Shown: positions 34,890-44,087, counted from the stretch's first letter. The stretch: DNA of 64,000 nt from Nonlabens agnitus (GCF_002994045.1 NZ_MQUC01000003.1:2828501-2892500); one strand, 5' to 3'. The notes: generated by a model not told the origin, from the sequence alone. A program made the numbers and translations.

Positions 34890-36461
34890 ATGTTTGTTTA
34901 TAGAAGTTTTCTCTTTGCGGTCTTACTAGCTTTTTCATCTGCTCAGGCGCAGCAAATGCCGGTTGATTTTTCAGAAGATGAAGACGTCTTCACTGGTTTT
35001 TCTGGAGCTGTATTTTCGCAAGCAAACGATCCTCAAAATAATTCAAATCCTGTAGGCAGGTTTCAAAATTCAGGGAACCAGGCTTTCGAGGGTTTCTTTA
35101 TAGATTTAGATCGTCCTATCGATACTGACGAAGATAAAATCATCAATCTAAGAGTTTATGTGACAGATGCACAAGCGCACAGCATCCTTCTAAAATTAGA
35201 ACGCGGAACAGATAACGATATTGAAGTCCCTAAAGGGATCCCAGCAGGAGCGGCAAATCGCTGGGTAGATCTAAGCTTTGATTTTGGGAATGCAGTAGTA
35301 AGCGGTACCAACACGGTAATAAATGCCAATGGTTCTTATGACCGACTCACCATTTTCTTGGAACCTAATGAAAATAAGGCAGGAACCTTCTTCATTGATG
35401 ATATCGATGACGGTTCTACCCCAACAGGTCAGAATATGATTGATATCGTTTATGATCAGTTAGTGTGGAGTGATGAATTTGAAACCACTGCCGGAGCAAA
35501 GCAACCTATCGATCCAGAGAATTGGTTTCATCAAACTCAATTGCCTGCTGGTGGTAGCTGGTTTAATGGTGAGCAACAGCATTATACGGACCGCATTGAT
35601 AATTCCTATATGGAAGATGGGTTTTTGTACATCAATGCTAAACGGGAGACTTTTACAGATCAAGGAGAAACGAAACAGTACACATCTGCCAGATTGAATT
35701 CAAAATTTGCTTTTACTTACGGCCGTGTTGACGTGAGAGCAAAACTGCCTTTAGGTGATGGTACCTGGCCAGCAATCTGGACATTAGGCAAAAACATCAA
35801 TGAAGATGGTGGATTTTGGGATGATGAATTTGGTACGGTGAACTGGCCTGCTCCTGGAGAAATAGACATTATGGAACACGGTCTTGCGGCACCTAACGAA
35901 GTTTCAAGTGCGCTACACACACCTAGTAGTTTTGGAAATACGGTCAATGTGAAGAAACGTATTTTAGAAAATGTAGCAGACAATTTTTACGTGTACTCCA
36001 TGAATTGGTCACCTAACCAAATCACCTTTTTGATTGACGATGTTCCTTATTACACCTACAGTCCAACAGTCAAGGATGATAGCACATATCCATTTACAAA
36101 GGATCAATACATTTTACTGAATGTTGCAATGGGAGGCATCGCCGGCAACATCGACCCTAACTTTACAGAAAGCCCTATGGTAATCGATTATGTGCGAGTC
36201 TATCAACAAGGCACTGCCAGCATAGGTGATGAAGAATTAAATAAAATACAATTGTTCCCTAATCCAGCCACAGACCTGGTGAGCATCCAGTCAGTCAATC
36301 CTATTGAGACCATAGAAATTTATTCTATACTAGGCTCTAAAATTCAAACATTGCAAACGTCAAACAATAGCTTCTCAGTCAGCAGTCTGTCTAGTGGAAT
36401 GTATCTGGTAAAATTATTTTCAGGAACTGCAACTAGCACAAAGAGATTGATGGTGAAGTAA
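34890..36461 (+). CDS. secreted GH16 beta-glucanase with T9SS sorting domain
   Basis: A 523-residue secreted glycoside hydrolase. ATG at 34890 gives a signal peptide ending AQAQ; a TTG 6 codons upstream is less likely. Residues about 20-175 form a beta-sandwich resembling a carbohydrate-binding module (ending TFFIDDIDDG). The GH16 domain (about 185-445) carries the catalytic ExDxxE motif in PGEIDIMEHG, flanked by TWPAIWTLG and the HYTDR/NSYMEDGFLYI strands typical of laminarinases (beta-1,3-glucanases). The final ~75 residues are a type IX sorting domain (IQLFPNPATDLVSI...LSSGMYLVKLF). Degradation of algal laminarin is the likely role. No SusC/SusD pair is adjacent. Confidence 0.92.
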   Translation: MFVYRSFLFAVLLAFSSAQAQQMPVDFSEDEDVFTGFSGAVFSQANDPQNNSNPVGRFQNSGNQAFEGFFIDLDRPIDTDEDKIINLRVYVTDAQAHSILLKLERGTDNDIEVPKGIPAGAANRWVDLSFDFGNAVVSGTNTVINANGSYDRLTIFLEPNENKAGTFFIDDIDDGSTPTGQNMIDIVYDQLVWSDEFETTAGAKQPIDPENWFHQTQLPAGGSWFNGEQQHYTDRIDNSYMEDGFLYINAKRETFTDQGETKQYTSARLNSKFAFTYGRVDVRAKLPLGDGTWPAIWTLGKNINEDGGFWDDEFGTVNWPAPGEIDIMEHGLAAPNEVSSALHTPSSFGNTVNVKKRILENVADNFYVYSMNWSPNQITFLIDDVPYYTYSPTVKDDSTYPFTKDQYILLNVAMGGIAGNIDPNFTESPMVIDYVRVYQQGTASIGDEELNKIQLFPNPATDLVSIQSVNPIETIEIYSILGSKIQTLQTSNNSFSVSSLSSGMYLVKLFSGTATSTKRLMVK

Positions 36462-36477
36462 AATATCTTTAGTGATT

Positions 36478-36513
36478 CGCTTTCCTGTCTGCCGACAGGC
36501 AGGCGCGATAGTG
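36478..36513. repeat. split copy of the palindrome with 20-bp insert
   Basis: CGCTTT (36478-36483), insert CCTGTCTGCCGACAGGCAGG (36484-36503), then CGCGATAGTG (36504-36513), the right half with two substitutions. Intergenic, just after the GH16 gene. Confidence 0.88.
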
Positions 36514-36569
36514 AAATTTTAAGACCAATATCAATTTAATCGAACTGTTTTTCTTTAAAGATTTGTTCT

Positions 36570-36606
36570 GTTAAATACTGTGAATCAAGGTTAAACGTGG
36601 TTAAAG
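36570..36606 (+). promoter_or_regulatory. phased GTTAAA repeats before a secreted-protein gene
   Basis: GTTAAA starts at 36570, 36590 and 36600, at 20- and 10-bp steps; the last two are within the 8-mers GGTTAAAC and GGTTAAAG. They lie 55-90 nt before the ATG at 36662. A regulator site is possible but unproven. Confidence 0.3.
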
Positions 36607-36661
36607 CTTAATTGCTATATCCAGCTTATCTATAATTTTAGCGTAACTAAACAGAAAGATT

Positions 36662-37132
36662 ATGAAAAATATACTTGTAACAGTGTTTGTGGCTTTATGT
36701 GCCTCATTTATCGCTACCGGTCAACAGATTAAAGACAAGTCTACTGAAACCGTCACTAAAGAAGTGATGCAGGACGGCAAAAAAGTCTTTGAATATAAAG
36801 TAATTACCGAAGAGATTAAAAACCTACAGTTCAAAAAAGAAGACGCTAACGATACCAATCAAGAATTGGACCTAGATGGTTCACCTACTAAAATCATCAA
36901 AACCGTTTGGATCGATAAAGATGTCGATGGTGTTTATGATAAGAAAATCACCTTGACATACAATAGCGAGTATGATGCAGATATGGAGTTTGAAACCATT
37001 GCAGATGGTATTGTATTCACTAACCATCAAGGTCAAACCCAAATGATTACAGATCTAGGGTTCTATGTGATGAACGCATCACAGGATGATGAGGTGTATA
37101 TCAATGTAGATACCACATCAGTGACTTATTAA
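36662..37132 (+). CDS. secreted protein, function unknown
   Basis: A 156-residue protein with a signal peptide (MKNILVTVFVALCASFIATGQ). The mature part is polar and beta-rich with repeated Lys/Asp/Glu stretches, no Cys, and ends in DTTSVTY. I recognise no family. Its own terminator follows, and it is a single-gene unit. Confidence 0.7.
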   Translation: MKNILVTVFVALCASFIATGQQIKDKSTETVTKEVMQDGKKVFEYKVITEEIKNLQFKKEDANDTNQELDLDGSPTKIIKTVWIDKDVDGVYDKKITLTYNSEYDADMEFETIADGIVFTNHQGQTQMITDLGFYVMNASQDDEVYINVDTTSVTY

Positions 37133-37153
37133 GAAAAACCATTTTTAATAAGG

Positions 37154-37187
37154 AAGCCCAGAAACTAATGTTTCTGGGCTTTTTTTA
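37154..37187 (+). terminator. terminator of the 36662 gene
   Basis: A 12-bp stem AAGCCCAGAAAC/GTTTCTGGGCTT, loop TAAT, then a T-run. Confidence 0.9.
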
Positions 37188-37525
37188 TAGGCAAGTATTT
37201 GGCTAGTGATCTATTGCTTAATCGCTTCATTTCAACTTTTAAATTAATGATCGAGATAGTAATAAAACGTCTGACACAAATTCGATCAATTCTCGACACC
37301 TGCTAATTGAGGATGTAAGTTGTTGCTTTTCTATCGACTACATCTTTCAACAGCGTAGTATTTTGCAGTTTATCTATTAAATTATCAAATGATAATAAAT
37401 TTTATAAACCACGTAAAATCAAAACATTAAAGCAAAAATGTTTTCTCATCTTGTACATTAAGCAGAAAAATAATGCTTTTTATCGATTAAAAGATTTATC
37501 TATGCTGTTCACAAGTTTTGTAAAA
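37188..37525. other. AT-rich intergenic region, nothing recognised
   Basis: About 340 bp between a terminator and the next secreted-protein gene. I find no RNA gene, palindromic repeat or convincing promoter; an in-frame upstream start for the next gene at 37451 would place its signal peptide internally. Confidence 0.5.
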
Positions 37526-38302
37526 ATGAATAAAAGATTTTTTATTGCTGTATTAGTTTGTTTCAGCTTGATTGTCGTAAAGGCTCAGGTAGGACTTAAT
37601 ACAATCACTCCAGAAGCTTTTCTTGATGTCGCCTCTACAGATGCCGGTGTATTGTTGCCTAGAATCACATTAACCAATAGGACGAGCGCAGCTCCAGTAA
37701 CTAATCCCAATGGTGGATCTCTAGTAGATGGCACCATGGTGTGGAATACAGGATTAGGAGCGTTGCAGCCTGCGGGCTTTTATTACTGGCAAAACGGTCA
37801 ATGGAATCAATTGCTAGCTGACAACGAACAACAGGTCTATTTTGGTAAGATGATAATAGATGCAGCTGGTTCAAAAACGATCACAGGAATTCCTTTTAGA
37901 CCGAAATCTATAGAATTTACAGCCTATAATAAAGTTTCTGCCTATAATGTAAAATATCGATCTGGAAATAATAATTCTAACGACTTAAGAATGGCAGCTG
38001 GTTACTCAACGGGTTATGCAACATTGGTTGGAGGGAATATTCAACAGCAAGCGATTGCAGAAGGACATAATGGAAGTAGTATTAATAATATTGGGGCTTA
38101 TTCTGCATCTGATCGTTGTATTGCGGCTTATTATGTCAATAATAACGGTTTACCTATAGGTACAACAAATGGTTCTATTACAGAGGCAGGAGTAACGGAA
38201 GCTGAACTGACCAGTTTTGACGTCAATGGATTCTCATTGAATGTTCGAAGTTTTATCTCTGGAGAAGATTTAGTGGTACTTTTTAAAGCCTACAAATATT
38301 AA
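37526..38302 (+). CDS. secreted protein with tail-fibre-like N-terminal motif
   Basis: A 258-residue exported protein beginning MNKRFFIAVLVCFSLIVVKAQ (signal peptide ending KAQ). The next segment, VGLNTITPEAFLDVASTDAGVLLPRITLTN, is the recurrent Bacteroidota surface-protein motif that resembles phage tail-fibre starts, and it is followed by WNTG...GFYYWQNGQWNQL. The C-terminal ~150 residues are beta-rich and unrecognised. Surface exposure is likely; adhesion is a guess. ATG at 37526 is preferred over 37451. A weak terminator follows. Confidence 0.7.
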   Translation: MNKRFFIAVLVCFSLIVVKAQVGLNTITPEAFLDVASTDAGVLLPRITLTNRTSAAPVTNPNGGSLVDGTMVWNTGLGALQPAGFYYWQNGQWNQLLADNEQQVYFGKMIIDAAGSKTITGIPFRPKSIEFTAYNKVSAYNVKYRSGNNNSNDLRMAAGYSTGYATLVGGNIQQQAIAEGHNGSSINNIGAYSASDRCIAAYYVNNNGLPIGTTNGSITEAGVTEAELTSFDVNGFSLNVRSFISGEDLVVLFKAYKY

Positions 38303-38332
38303 ATATTAATTATCACTCATGATAATAAAACT

Positions 38333-38358
38333 CAGAGGCAGCTGCTTCTGGTTTTTTT
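38333..38358 (+). terminator. probable terminator of the 37526 gene
   Basis: The short hairpin CAGAGGCAGCTGCTTCTG is followed by seven T. Confidence 0.6.
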
Positions 38359-38418
38359 GATTTTTTGAACTACTCCGCATTTCTCTAGCCAATAGAGAGA
38401 TCTCCGCCTAGGCAAGAT

Positions 38419-41253
38419 TTAATGCGCCTCTAACCAATTCTCACCAACTCCAACTTCTACATCTAGCGGTACGCTCATTTTATAGGCGTTTTGCATTTCT
38501 TCCTGAATCAGTTTTTTCATGTCTTCCAATTCATCATTGTGAATGTCAAAGACCAATTCATCATGTACCTGCAACAACATTTTTGATTTGCAGTTGAGCT
38601 CCTCAAGTTTCTTATGAATATTGATCATCGCAATCTTGATGATGTCTGCCGCACTACCTTGTATAGGTGCGTTCACGGCATTACGCTCGGCAGCGCCTCG
38701 CACGACCGCGTTAGAACTATTGATGTCTTTTAAATAGCGACGTCTGCCTAGCACCGTTTCCACATAACCGTTCTCTCTCGCAAAGGCGACCTGATCATCC
38801 ATATAGGCGCGCAGCTTGGGATAGGTTTTATAGTAGGTGTCGATCAGTTCTTTGGCTTCACTGCGGTCCAGGTCGGTTTGATTGCTCAACCCAAATGCCG
38901 AAACTCCATAGATGATTCCAAAATTCACGGTTTTGGCATTGCTGCGTTGTTCTCTAGTCACGTCTTCCAGAGCGACGTCAAAAACTTTAGCTGCCGTAGA
39001 GGCGTGAATATCTTCACCACTCTGGAACGCAGCCATCATGTTTTCTTCTTCACTCAACGCTGCGATAATGCGCAATTCAATTTGCGAGTAATCGGCTGCG
39101 AGAAGCGTGTAATTTTCATCACGTGGGACAAAGGCCTTGCGCACCTGTCGACCACGTTCAGTTCTGATAGGAATATTTTGCAGGTTGGGATCTGTCGAGC
39201 TCAATCTACCGGTTGCCGCCACGGTTTGCATGTAATTGGTATGGATGCGTTGCGTGTCTGGATTCACCTGATTAGGCAAGGCATCCACATAGGTGCTTTG
39301 CAACTTTGCCAGACCGCGATATTCCAGGACATCTGCGATGATCTGGTGGTCTTTGGCAAGGTAACTCAACACATCTTCAGCGGTGGAATATTGACCGGTC
39401 TTAGTCTTTTTAGGCTTGTCCACCAGCTTCAACTTCCCAAAAAGGATTTCTCCCAACTGCTTCGGCGAGCCTATGTTGAACTCTTCGCCAGCTTCCTTAT
39501 AGATGTTTTTTTCCAGCGCAGCGATATCTTCTGTTAGCTTTCGCGAAAGCGAACTCAAATAATCCTCGTCCAGATTGATTCCTTCAATTTCCATGTCAGC
39601 AAGCACTCTCAACAACGGGATCTCGATGTCTGCAAAGAGTTTATCGGTGCCTGCGGCTTTGAGCTCTGGCGTAAAATGTTGCTTGAGTTGGAAGGTGATA
39701 TCTGCATCCTCTACCGCATATTCCTTGACTTTTTCCACGTCCACATCACGCATGGATTTTTGGTTCTTGCCTTTTTTACCGATCAGCTCCACGATGGATT
39801 GAGGCGTGTAGTTGAGATAGGTTTCTGCCAAAATATCCATGTTGTGGCGCATGTCTGGATTGATGAGATAATGCGCAAGCATGGTGTCAAAAATGGGTCC
39901 TTTAACATCTACCTGGTACTTATCCAGCACCTTGATGTCATACTTTAAATTCTGTCCAATCTTCTCAATTTCTGCCGATTCAAAAAATGGCTTGAGTTGA
40001 TCCACCACGGCTTGAGCCTGCTCGCGATCTTGAGGAATAGGCAGGTAGTATCCTTTTCCTTTTTCCCAGCAAAAGGCGATCCCAACAAGTTCTGCAGCTA
40101 GTGGATCCAGACTGGTAGTCTCTGTATCAAAACAGACGCTGGTTTGCTTCATGAGGGTTTGAAGGAACAACTTGGTTCCCATTCCTTCCTGTACGACTTG
40201 GTATAGGTGGTCTGTAGTAGCTAGCGTTTGTCTGCCAGTGGCTTGGGCTTCGGCTTTGGTTCCAGAACCAGGCGTATCAAACAAGGAAAACTGACCAGCT
40301 CCTGCTGATGAATCTGAACTTGAATTGGAATTTGAATCTGCAGATTCAAGGATTTCTTTAGAAAAAATCTTAGCTAGCGTCTCCTTAGCCCTACGAAATT
40401 CCAACTCGTCAAAAATCTCGTGAACGGCTTCCACATCTGGATCGTCCAGAGTGTATTTGTCGGCACTAAAGGTGACGGGACAATCTAATTTAATGGTAGC
40501 GAGTTGTTTGGAAAGACGCCCCAATTCCGCATTCTCTCTTATTTTCTCGCCCAGTTTGCCTTTGATATTCTCTGCATTTTCCAGCAAGGCTTCCATACTG
40601 CCGTACTCTTTGATGTACTTTTTGGCCGTTTTATCACCTACACCAGGCAATCCTGGAATATTATCACTGGAATCACCCATCATTCCTAGATAATCAATCA
40701 CTTGTTCTGGTCGCTCTACTTCAAATCGCTTTTGAACCTCTGGAATGCCCCATATTTCAATGCCATTACCCATGCGGGCTGGCTTGTACATAAAAATCTT
40801 TTCAGAAACCAATTGTGCATAATCCTTATCTGGCGTGACCATATAGACGGTAAACCCTTCTTTTTCCGCTTGTTTTGAAAGTGTCCCAATCAAATCATCT
40901 GCCTCGATACCAGCTTCTACGACGATAGGAATGTGCATGGCTTTGAGTATGCGCTGTATGTACGGAATGGCTAGTCGTATGGCTTCTGGAGTTTCATCGC
41001 GATTCGCCTTATAATCCTCGTACAATTCGGTACGTTCTGCGCTTCCTTCCTTATCAAAAGCAACGGCAAGATATTCTGGTTTCTCACGGCGTATGACGTC
41101 AAATAAAGAGTTGGTAAAACCCATGATGGCACTGGTATCCATGCCCTGTGAATTGATTCTTGGGTTTTTGATGAGTGCGTAATAGCCTCTAAAAATTAGG
41201 GCATAGGCATCAAGTAAAAACAGTCTTTTATCGTCAGTTCCGTCGTTTGTCAA
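38419..41253 (-). CDS. polA: DNA polymerase I
   Basis: A 944-residue repair and Okazaki-fragment polymerase. In order: the 5'-3' exonuclease domain (about 10-300; FDKEGSAERTELYEDYKANRDE, DKDYAQLV, GLPGVGDKTA), a degenerate-looking linker with Ser-rich stretch, an apparently active 3'-5' exonuclease (CFDTETTSLDPL), then the polymerase domain with motif A (LLAADYSQIELRI), motif B (RSNAKTVNFGIIYG) and motif C (QVHDELVFD). The size is close to E. coli (928). The palindrome at 39536 is read as LSRK near residue 568, just before the polymerase core. No operon partners. Confidence 0.97.
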   Translation of the reverse strand: MTNDGTDDKRLFLLDAYALIFRGYYALIKNPRINSQGMDTSAIMGFTNSLFDVIRREKPEYLAVAFDKEGSAERTELYEDYKANRDETPEAIRLAIPYIQRILKAMHIPIVVEAGIEADDLIGTLSKQAEKEGFTVYMVTPDKDYAQLVSEKIFMYKPARMGNGIEIWGIPEVQKRFEVERPEQVIDYLGMMGDSSDNIPGLPGVGDKTAKKYIKEYGSMEALLENAENIKGKLGEKIRENAELGRLSKQLATIKLDCPVTFSADKYTLDDPDVEAVHEIFDELEFRRAKETLAKIFSKEILESADSNSNSSSDSSAGAGQFSLFDTPGSGTKAEAQATGRQTLATTDHLYQVVQEGMGTKLFLQTLMKQTSVCFDTETTSLDPLAAELVGIAFCWEKGKGYYLPIPQDREQAQAVVDQLKPFFESAEIEKIGQNLKYDIKVLDKYQVDVKGPIFDTMLAHYLINPDMRHNMDILAETYLNYTPQSIVELIGKKGKNQKSMRDVDVEKVKEYAVEDADITFQLKQHFTPELKAAGTDKLFADIEIPLLRVLADMEIEGINLDEDYLSSLSRKLTEDIAALEKNIYKEAGEEFNIGSPKQLGEILFGKLKLVDKPKKTKTGQYSTAEDVLSYLAKDHQIIADVLEYRGLAKLQSTYVDALPNQVNPDTQRIHTNYMQTVAATGRLSSTDPNLQNIPIRTERGRQVRKAFVPRDENYTLLAADYSQIELRIIAALSEEENMMAAFQSGEDIHASTAAKVFDVALEDVTREQRSNAKTVNFGIIYGVSAFGLSNQTDLDRSEAKELIDTYYKTYPKLRAYMDDQVAFARENGYVETVLGRRRYLKDINSSNAVVRGAAERNAVNAPIQGSAADIIKIAMINIHKKLEELNCKSKMLLQVHDELVFDIHNDELEDMKKLIQEEMQNAYKMSVPLDVEVGVGENWLEAH
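39536..39551. repeat. 16-bp palindrome inside polA, one mismatch
   Basis: AGCTTTCGCGAAAGCG; the first base differs. Read as LSRK on the polA strand. Confidence 0.9.
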
Positions 41254-41361
41254 AGTGTGTGGATTTTAGGAATGCTAAGATAAAATTCTCTTGCGAGAAT
41301 GAACTTGAAATTGAACTCGAACTTGGGCTGGAAAAAATAACTTGAGGTCTGTCAAACAGTA

Positions 41362-41380
41362 TCGAGCGACAGTCGCTCGA
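41362..41380. repeat. second-type inverted repeat, intergenic
   Basis: TCGAGCGAC, one base, GTCGCTCGA: perfect 9-bp arms. It lies between polA and the MFS gene and is unrelated in sequence to the 16-bp family. It resembles the TCGAGCG-type intergenic repeats I associate with flavobacteria; this is memory, not a search. Confidence 0.5.
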
Positions 41381-41413
41381 CGCAGCTCGAATAAGAGAAA
41401 ATAAATTTTATCT

Positions 41414-41449
41414 CGCTTTCGCGCCTGCCTGCCGGCAGGCAGGAAAGCG
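41414..41449. repeat. split copy of the palindrome with perfect 20-bp insert
   Basis: CGCTTTCGCG (41414-41423), insert CCTGCCTGCCGGCAGGCAGG (41424-41443, itself a perfect palindrome), then AAAGCG (41444-41449). It is the best-preserved split copy. Confidence 0.92.
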
Positions 41450-41475
41450 AACTAATTAAAAGTCAGATTTATAAT

Positions 41476-42741
41476 TCAATCCTTATCGTTGTCCTCAAAG
41501 TCTTTGGTCAAGTCCAGATTTCTAAAAGTAGGCGATACCACGGCTGTAGTAATCACCGTGATGAGCGTCATAGTACCACCAAAGACAACAGCGGTCACCG
41601 TACCCATAAGCTTCGCGGTGACGCCACTTTCAAAAGCACCCAACTCGTTGGAAGATCCCACAAACATGGAATTCACGCTGGCGACCCGACCGCGCATGTG
41701 ATCTGGTGTTTTGAGTTGCAGGATGGTCTGGCGTATGACCATGGAAACCCCATCAGTGACTCCGCTAAAAAAGAGCGCGACCAGAGACACCCAAAAAATG
41801 GAGGACAGTCCAAATGCGATGATACAAAGCCCAAACCCAAAGATGGCTACCAGTAATTTCTTACCTGCATTTTTACTGATGGGAATGTAAGCGGTAGCAA
41901 TCATCGTCAATATCGCTCCAACCGATGGTGCCGCTCGCAGGACGCCAAAACCTTCACTTCCTACTTTAAGAATATCCTGTGCAAAAATGGGCAGTAGGAT
42001 CACGGCACCACCAAAAAGTACCGATACCATGTCTAGTGTGAGCGCGCCTAAGATGGATTTGGTTTTAAATACAAAGGTCAAACCTTCTTTAAGGCTTTGT
42101 TTGATGGGTTCGTTGATTTTGGTATTGAGGATGGGTTTCTTGCCTATAAACATGACAGCTAATAACGCCAGCATCACGAGGCTAAATACAATGAGTAGCG
42201 ACCAGTGCACACCAAACCAGCTTATCGCAAAGCCTGAAAAGGCCAGTCCTACTACTGAGGCGATTTGCCACGAGGAGCTACTCCAAGTCGCTGCATTGGG
42301 GTAGACTTTTTTGGGAACGATAAGCGCGATTAACGAGAACAAAATAGGACCGAAAAAGGATCTTAAAAAGCCACCAAAAAACACCAACGCATACACAGAA
42401 TATAAAATAGTGTTGGTTTCCCAGCCATCAATAAATGCTGGCCAGGTCAATAAAAACAAACCCAAACTGATCAATGAAAATGCTCCAATGATGAGAGCCA
42501 GTAAATTCCGTTTTTCTCGTTGATCCACGATATGACCGGCAAAAAGTGCCATCCCAAATGCTGGAATAAACTCCATCAAACCTATGATGGCAAGCGACAA
42601 CGGATCTTTAGTCAACGAATACACTTCCCATTCTATGACGATAAATTGCATGGACCACCCAAAGACCAGCAAAAAACGCATGAGCAGGAAAATGTTGAAT
42701 TCTCTATATCGCAGTGCTGCGTAAGGATCGTTTTTGGCCAA
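41476..42741 (-). CDS. MFS transporter
   Basis: A 421-residue major-facilitator protein with about 12 helices. It opens with FNIFLLMRFLLVFGWSMQFIVIEWEVYSLT and carries the typical GHIVDQREKRN loop between TM2 and TM3, followed by the FGGAVILLPIFAQDIL region in the second half. It resembles the MFS_3/EntS-like exporter group. The substrate is unknown and no regulator or partner is adjacent. Confidence 0.9.
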   Translation of the reverse strand: MAKNDPYAALRYREFNIFLLMRFLLVFGWSMQFIVIEWEVYSLTKDPLSLAIIGLMEFIPAFGMALFAGHIVDQREKRNLLALIIGAFSLISLGLFLLTWPAFIDGWETNTILYSVYALVFFGGFLRSFFGPILFSLIALIVPKKVYPNAATWSSSSWQIASVVGLAFSGFAISWFGVHWSLLIVFSLVMLALLAVMFIGKKPILNTKINEPIKQSLKEGLTFVFKTKSILGALTLDMVSVLFGGAVILLPIFAQDILKVGSEGFGVLRAAPSVGAILTMIATAYIPISKNAGKKLLVAIFGFGLCIIAFGLSSIFWVSLVALFFSGVTDGVSMVIRQTILQLKTPDHMRGRVASVNSMFVGSSNELGAFESGVTAKLMGTVTAVVFGGTMTLITVITTAVVSPTFRNLDLTKDFEDNDKD

Positions 42742-42922
42742 GGTGGAATTTTTTTTGAATGCGAAATTAAATCAATTACAAAGAAATAAGTGTTTGTGCT
42801 ACATCTACTGTGGTCGAGAGTTACATCCCGATATCGATGTTGTTTCTAGAAACAAAAAAGTAATTGCCCACGAGCATGTTCATTGTTACTTTTTAGGCAG
42901 GAAAAAATGGAATGATATTTAG
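42734..42922 (+). CDS. possible small zinc-binding protein (start uncertain)
   Basis: A plus-strand frame fills the gap between two minus-strand genes. Its C-terminal 45 residues contain CYIYCGRELHPDIDVVSRN and AHEHVHCYFLG, with paired Cys and His residues in a zinc-ribbon-like pattern. No ATG exists; TTG or GTG starts at 42734, 42743, 42755 or 42794 are possible. The stop overlaps the DUF1501 stop by 4 nt, as in two other convergent pairs here. It may be a real small gene or chance; I recognise no exact family. Confidence 0.35.
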   Translation: MAKVEFFLNAKLNQLQRNKCLCYIYCGRELHPDIDVVSRNKKVIAHEHVHCYFLGRKKWNDI

Positions 42923-44076
42923 AAAATTCCTGAGTAAACGCTATTGTTAATCCCGATGAGTGACGGATCAAAGTCTAGCTTATTTTTCAATAGAGAGGCA
43001 TAAACGCTTCTAAAATCAATGTCATGAATGAGATCACCATCAGATAGGTTGGCGAGATCAGGATTCTTACCCAGCACGCGGCCGCGATTCTTGCCGCCTA
43101 TGATAAATACCGGTGCGGCAGTACCGTGATCCGTACCGCTGCCGTTATTCTTGACGCGACGACCAAACTCTGAGAAAATCACCAGCGTGATGCGCTCCAT
43201 AAGTCCGGCACTCTTCAAGTTCTTATAGAAGGAAAATACGGCATCGTTTACCTCAGTTAGTTTTCTCGCATGGGTTCCCAATTGATTGTTGTGCGTATCA
43301 AAACCACCCAAGGATGTGTAGTAGACCTTAGAATTCAACTCGCCTTTGATAAGTTGGGCAATCCATTTGAGCTGTACGCCAAGAGCTGATTTTGGATAAC
43401 CATATTCTTGCCCAGCTTTTTTCAATGCTTTCTGGATTTCCTTGCTTCCATCTTGAGTTCCTGCCGCGATTGTGCGTACAAAGTCTAGTGATGGATGACC
43501 AGATAGGTCCATTTCAGTTTGCAGGTTGGTCTTGAATCTATTGACGTCTCGTACCGTGATGCTGTTGGGTTCAGATCCTTTTAAAGCGAGATTATCGATG
43601 CGATCCACATTCATACCAGCGGTTGGGATGATGTCATCACACTGCACATCCAGATAACGTCCCAACCATCCATTGCGTAGGTATTCATTGGATTTACTGC
43701 ATGTTTGCCAGATCTCCTGACTACGGAAATGTGATTTCACCGGTTCTGGATAGCCCACATTTTGAAGAACTGTTAAATCACCAGCTTGCTGGATCGCCGC
43801 AAGGCCTTTCAATGCTTGGTGAAAGCCCATTCCTTTGTTTTTATTGATCACATCATCTGCAGATAGTTTTATGGTAGGACGATATTCCTGATATAAAGGA
43901 TCCTCAAATGGCACATAGGTATTGAGCCCGTCGTTACCACCATCCAATTGTAGAAAAACTAAGGATTGCTCACCCATAGAAGCATATTTATGGGCAGCTG
44001 CCTTTAAAAAGTTGGGCAGCATCATGGCACCGCTGGATGCGGTAGCGGTGAAAGTCATAAAATTTCTTCTGTTCAT
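42919..44076 (-). CDS. DUF1501 protein (alkaline-phosphatase-superfamily fold)
   Basis: A 385-residue exported protein; MNRRNFMTFTATASSGAMMLP resembles a Tat signal with the twin Arg. It contains the DUF1501 motifs LQLDGGNDGLNTYVP, GGFDTHNNQL, VIFSEFGRRV and GTDHGTAAPVFI, which place the metal ligands of a sulfatase/alkaline-phosphatase-like core. It follows DUF1800 by 11 nt; the two families are strongly linked and their function is unknown. Confidence 0.92.
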   Translation of the reverse strand: MNRRNFMTFTATASSGAMMLPNFLKAAAHKYASMGEQSLVFLQLDGGNDGLNTYVPFEDPLYQEYRPTIKLSADDVINKNKGMGFHQALKGLAAIQQAGDLTVLQNVGYPEPVKSHFRSQEIWQTCSKSNEYLRNGWLGRYLDVQCDDIIPTAGMNVDRIDNLALKGSEPNSITVRDVNRFKTNLQTEMDLSGHPSLDFVRTIAAGTQDGSKEIQKALKKAGQEYGYPKSALGVQLKWIAQLIKGELNSKVYYTSLGGFDTHNNQLGTHARKLTEVNDAVFSFYKNLKSAGLMERITLVIFSEFGRRVKNNGSGTDHGTAAPVFIIGGKNRGRVLGKNPDLANLSDGDLIHDIDFRSVYASLLKNKLDFDPSLIGINNSVYSGIF

Positions 44077-44087
44077 GAGGTTGCCTT

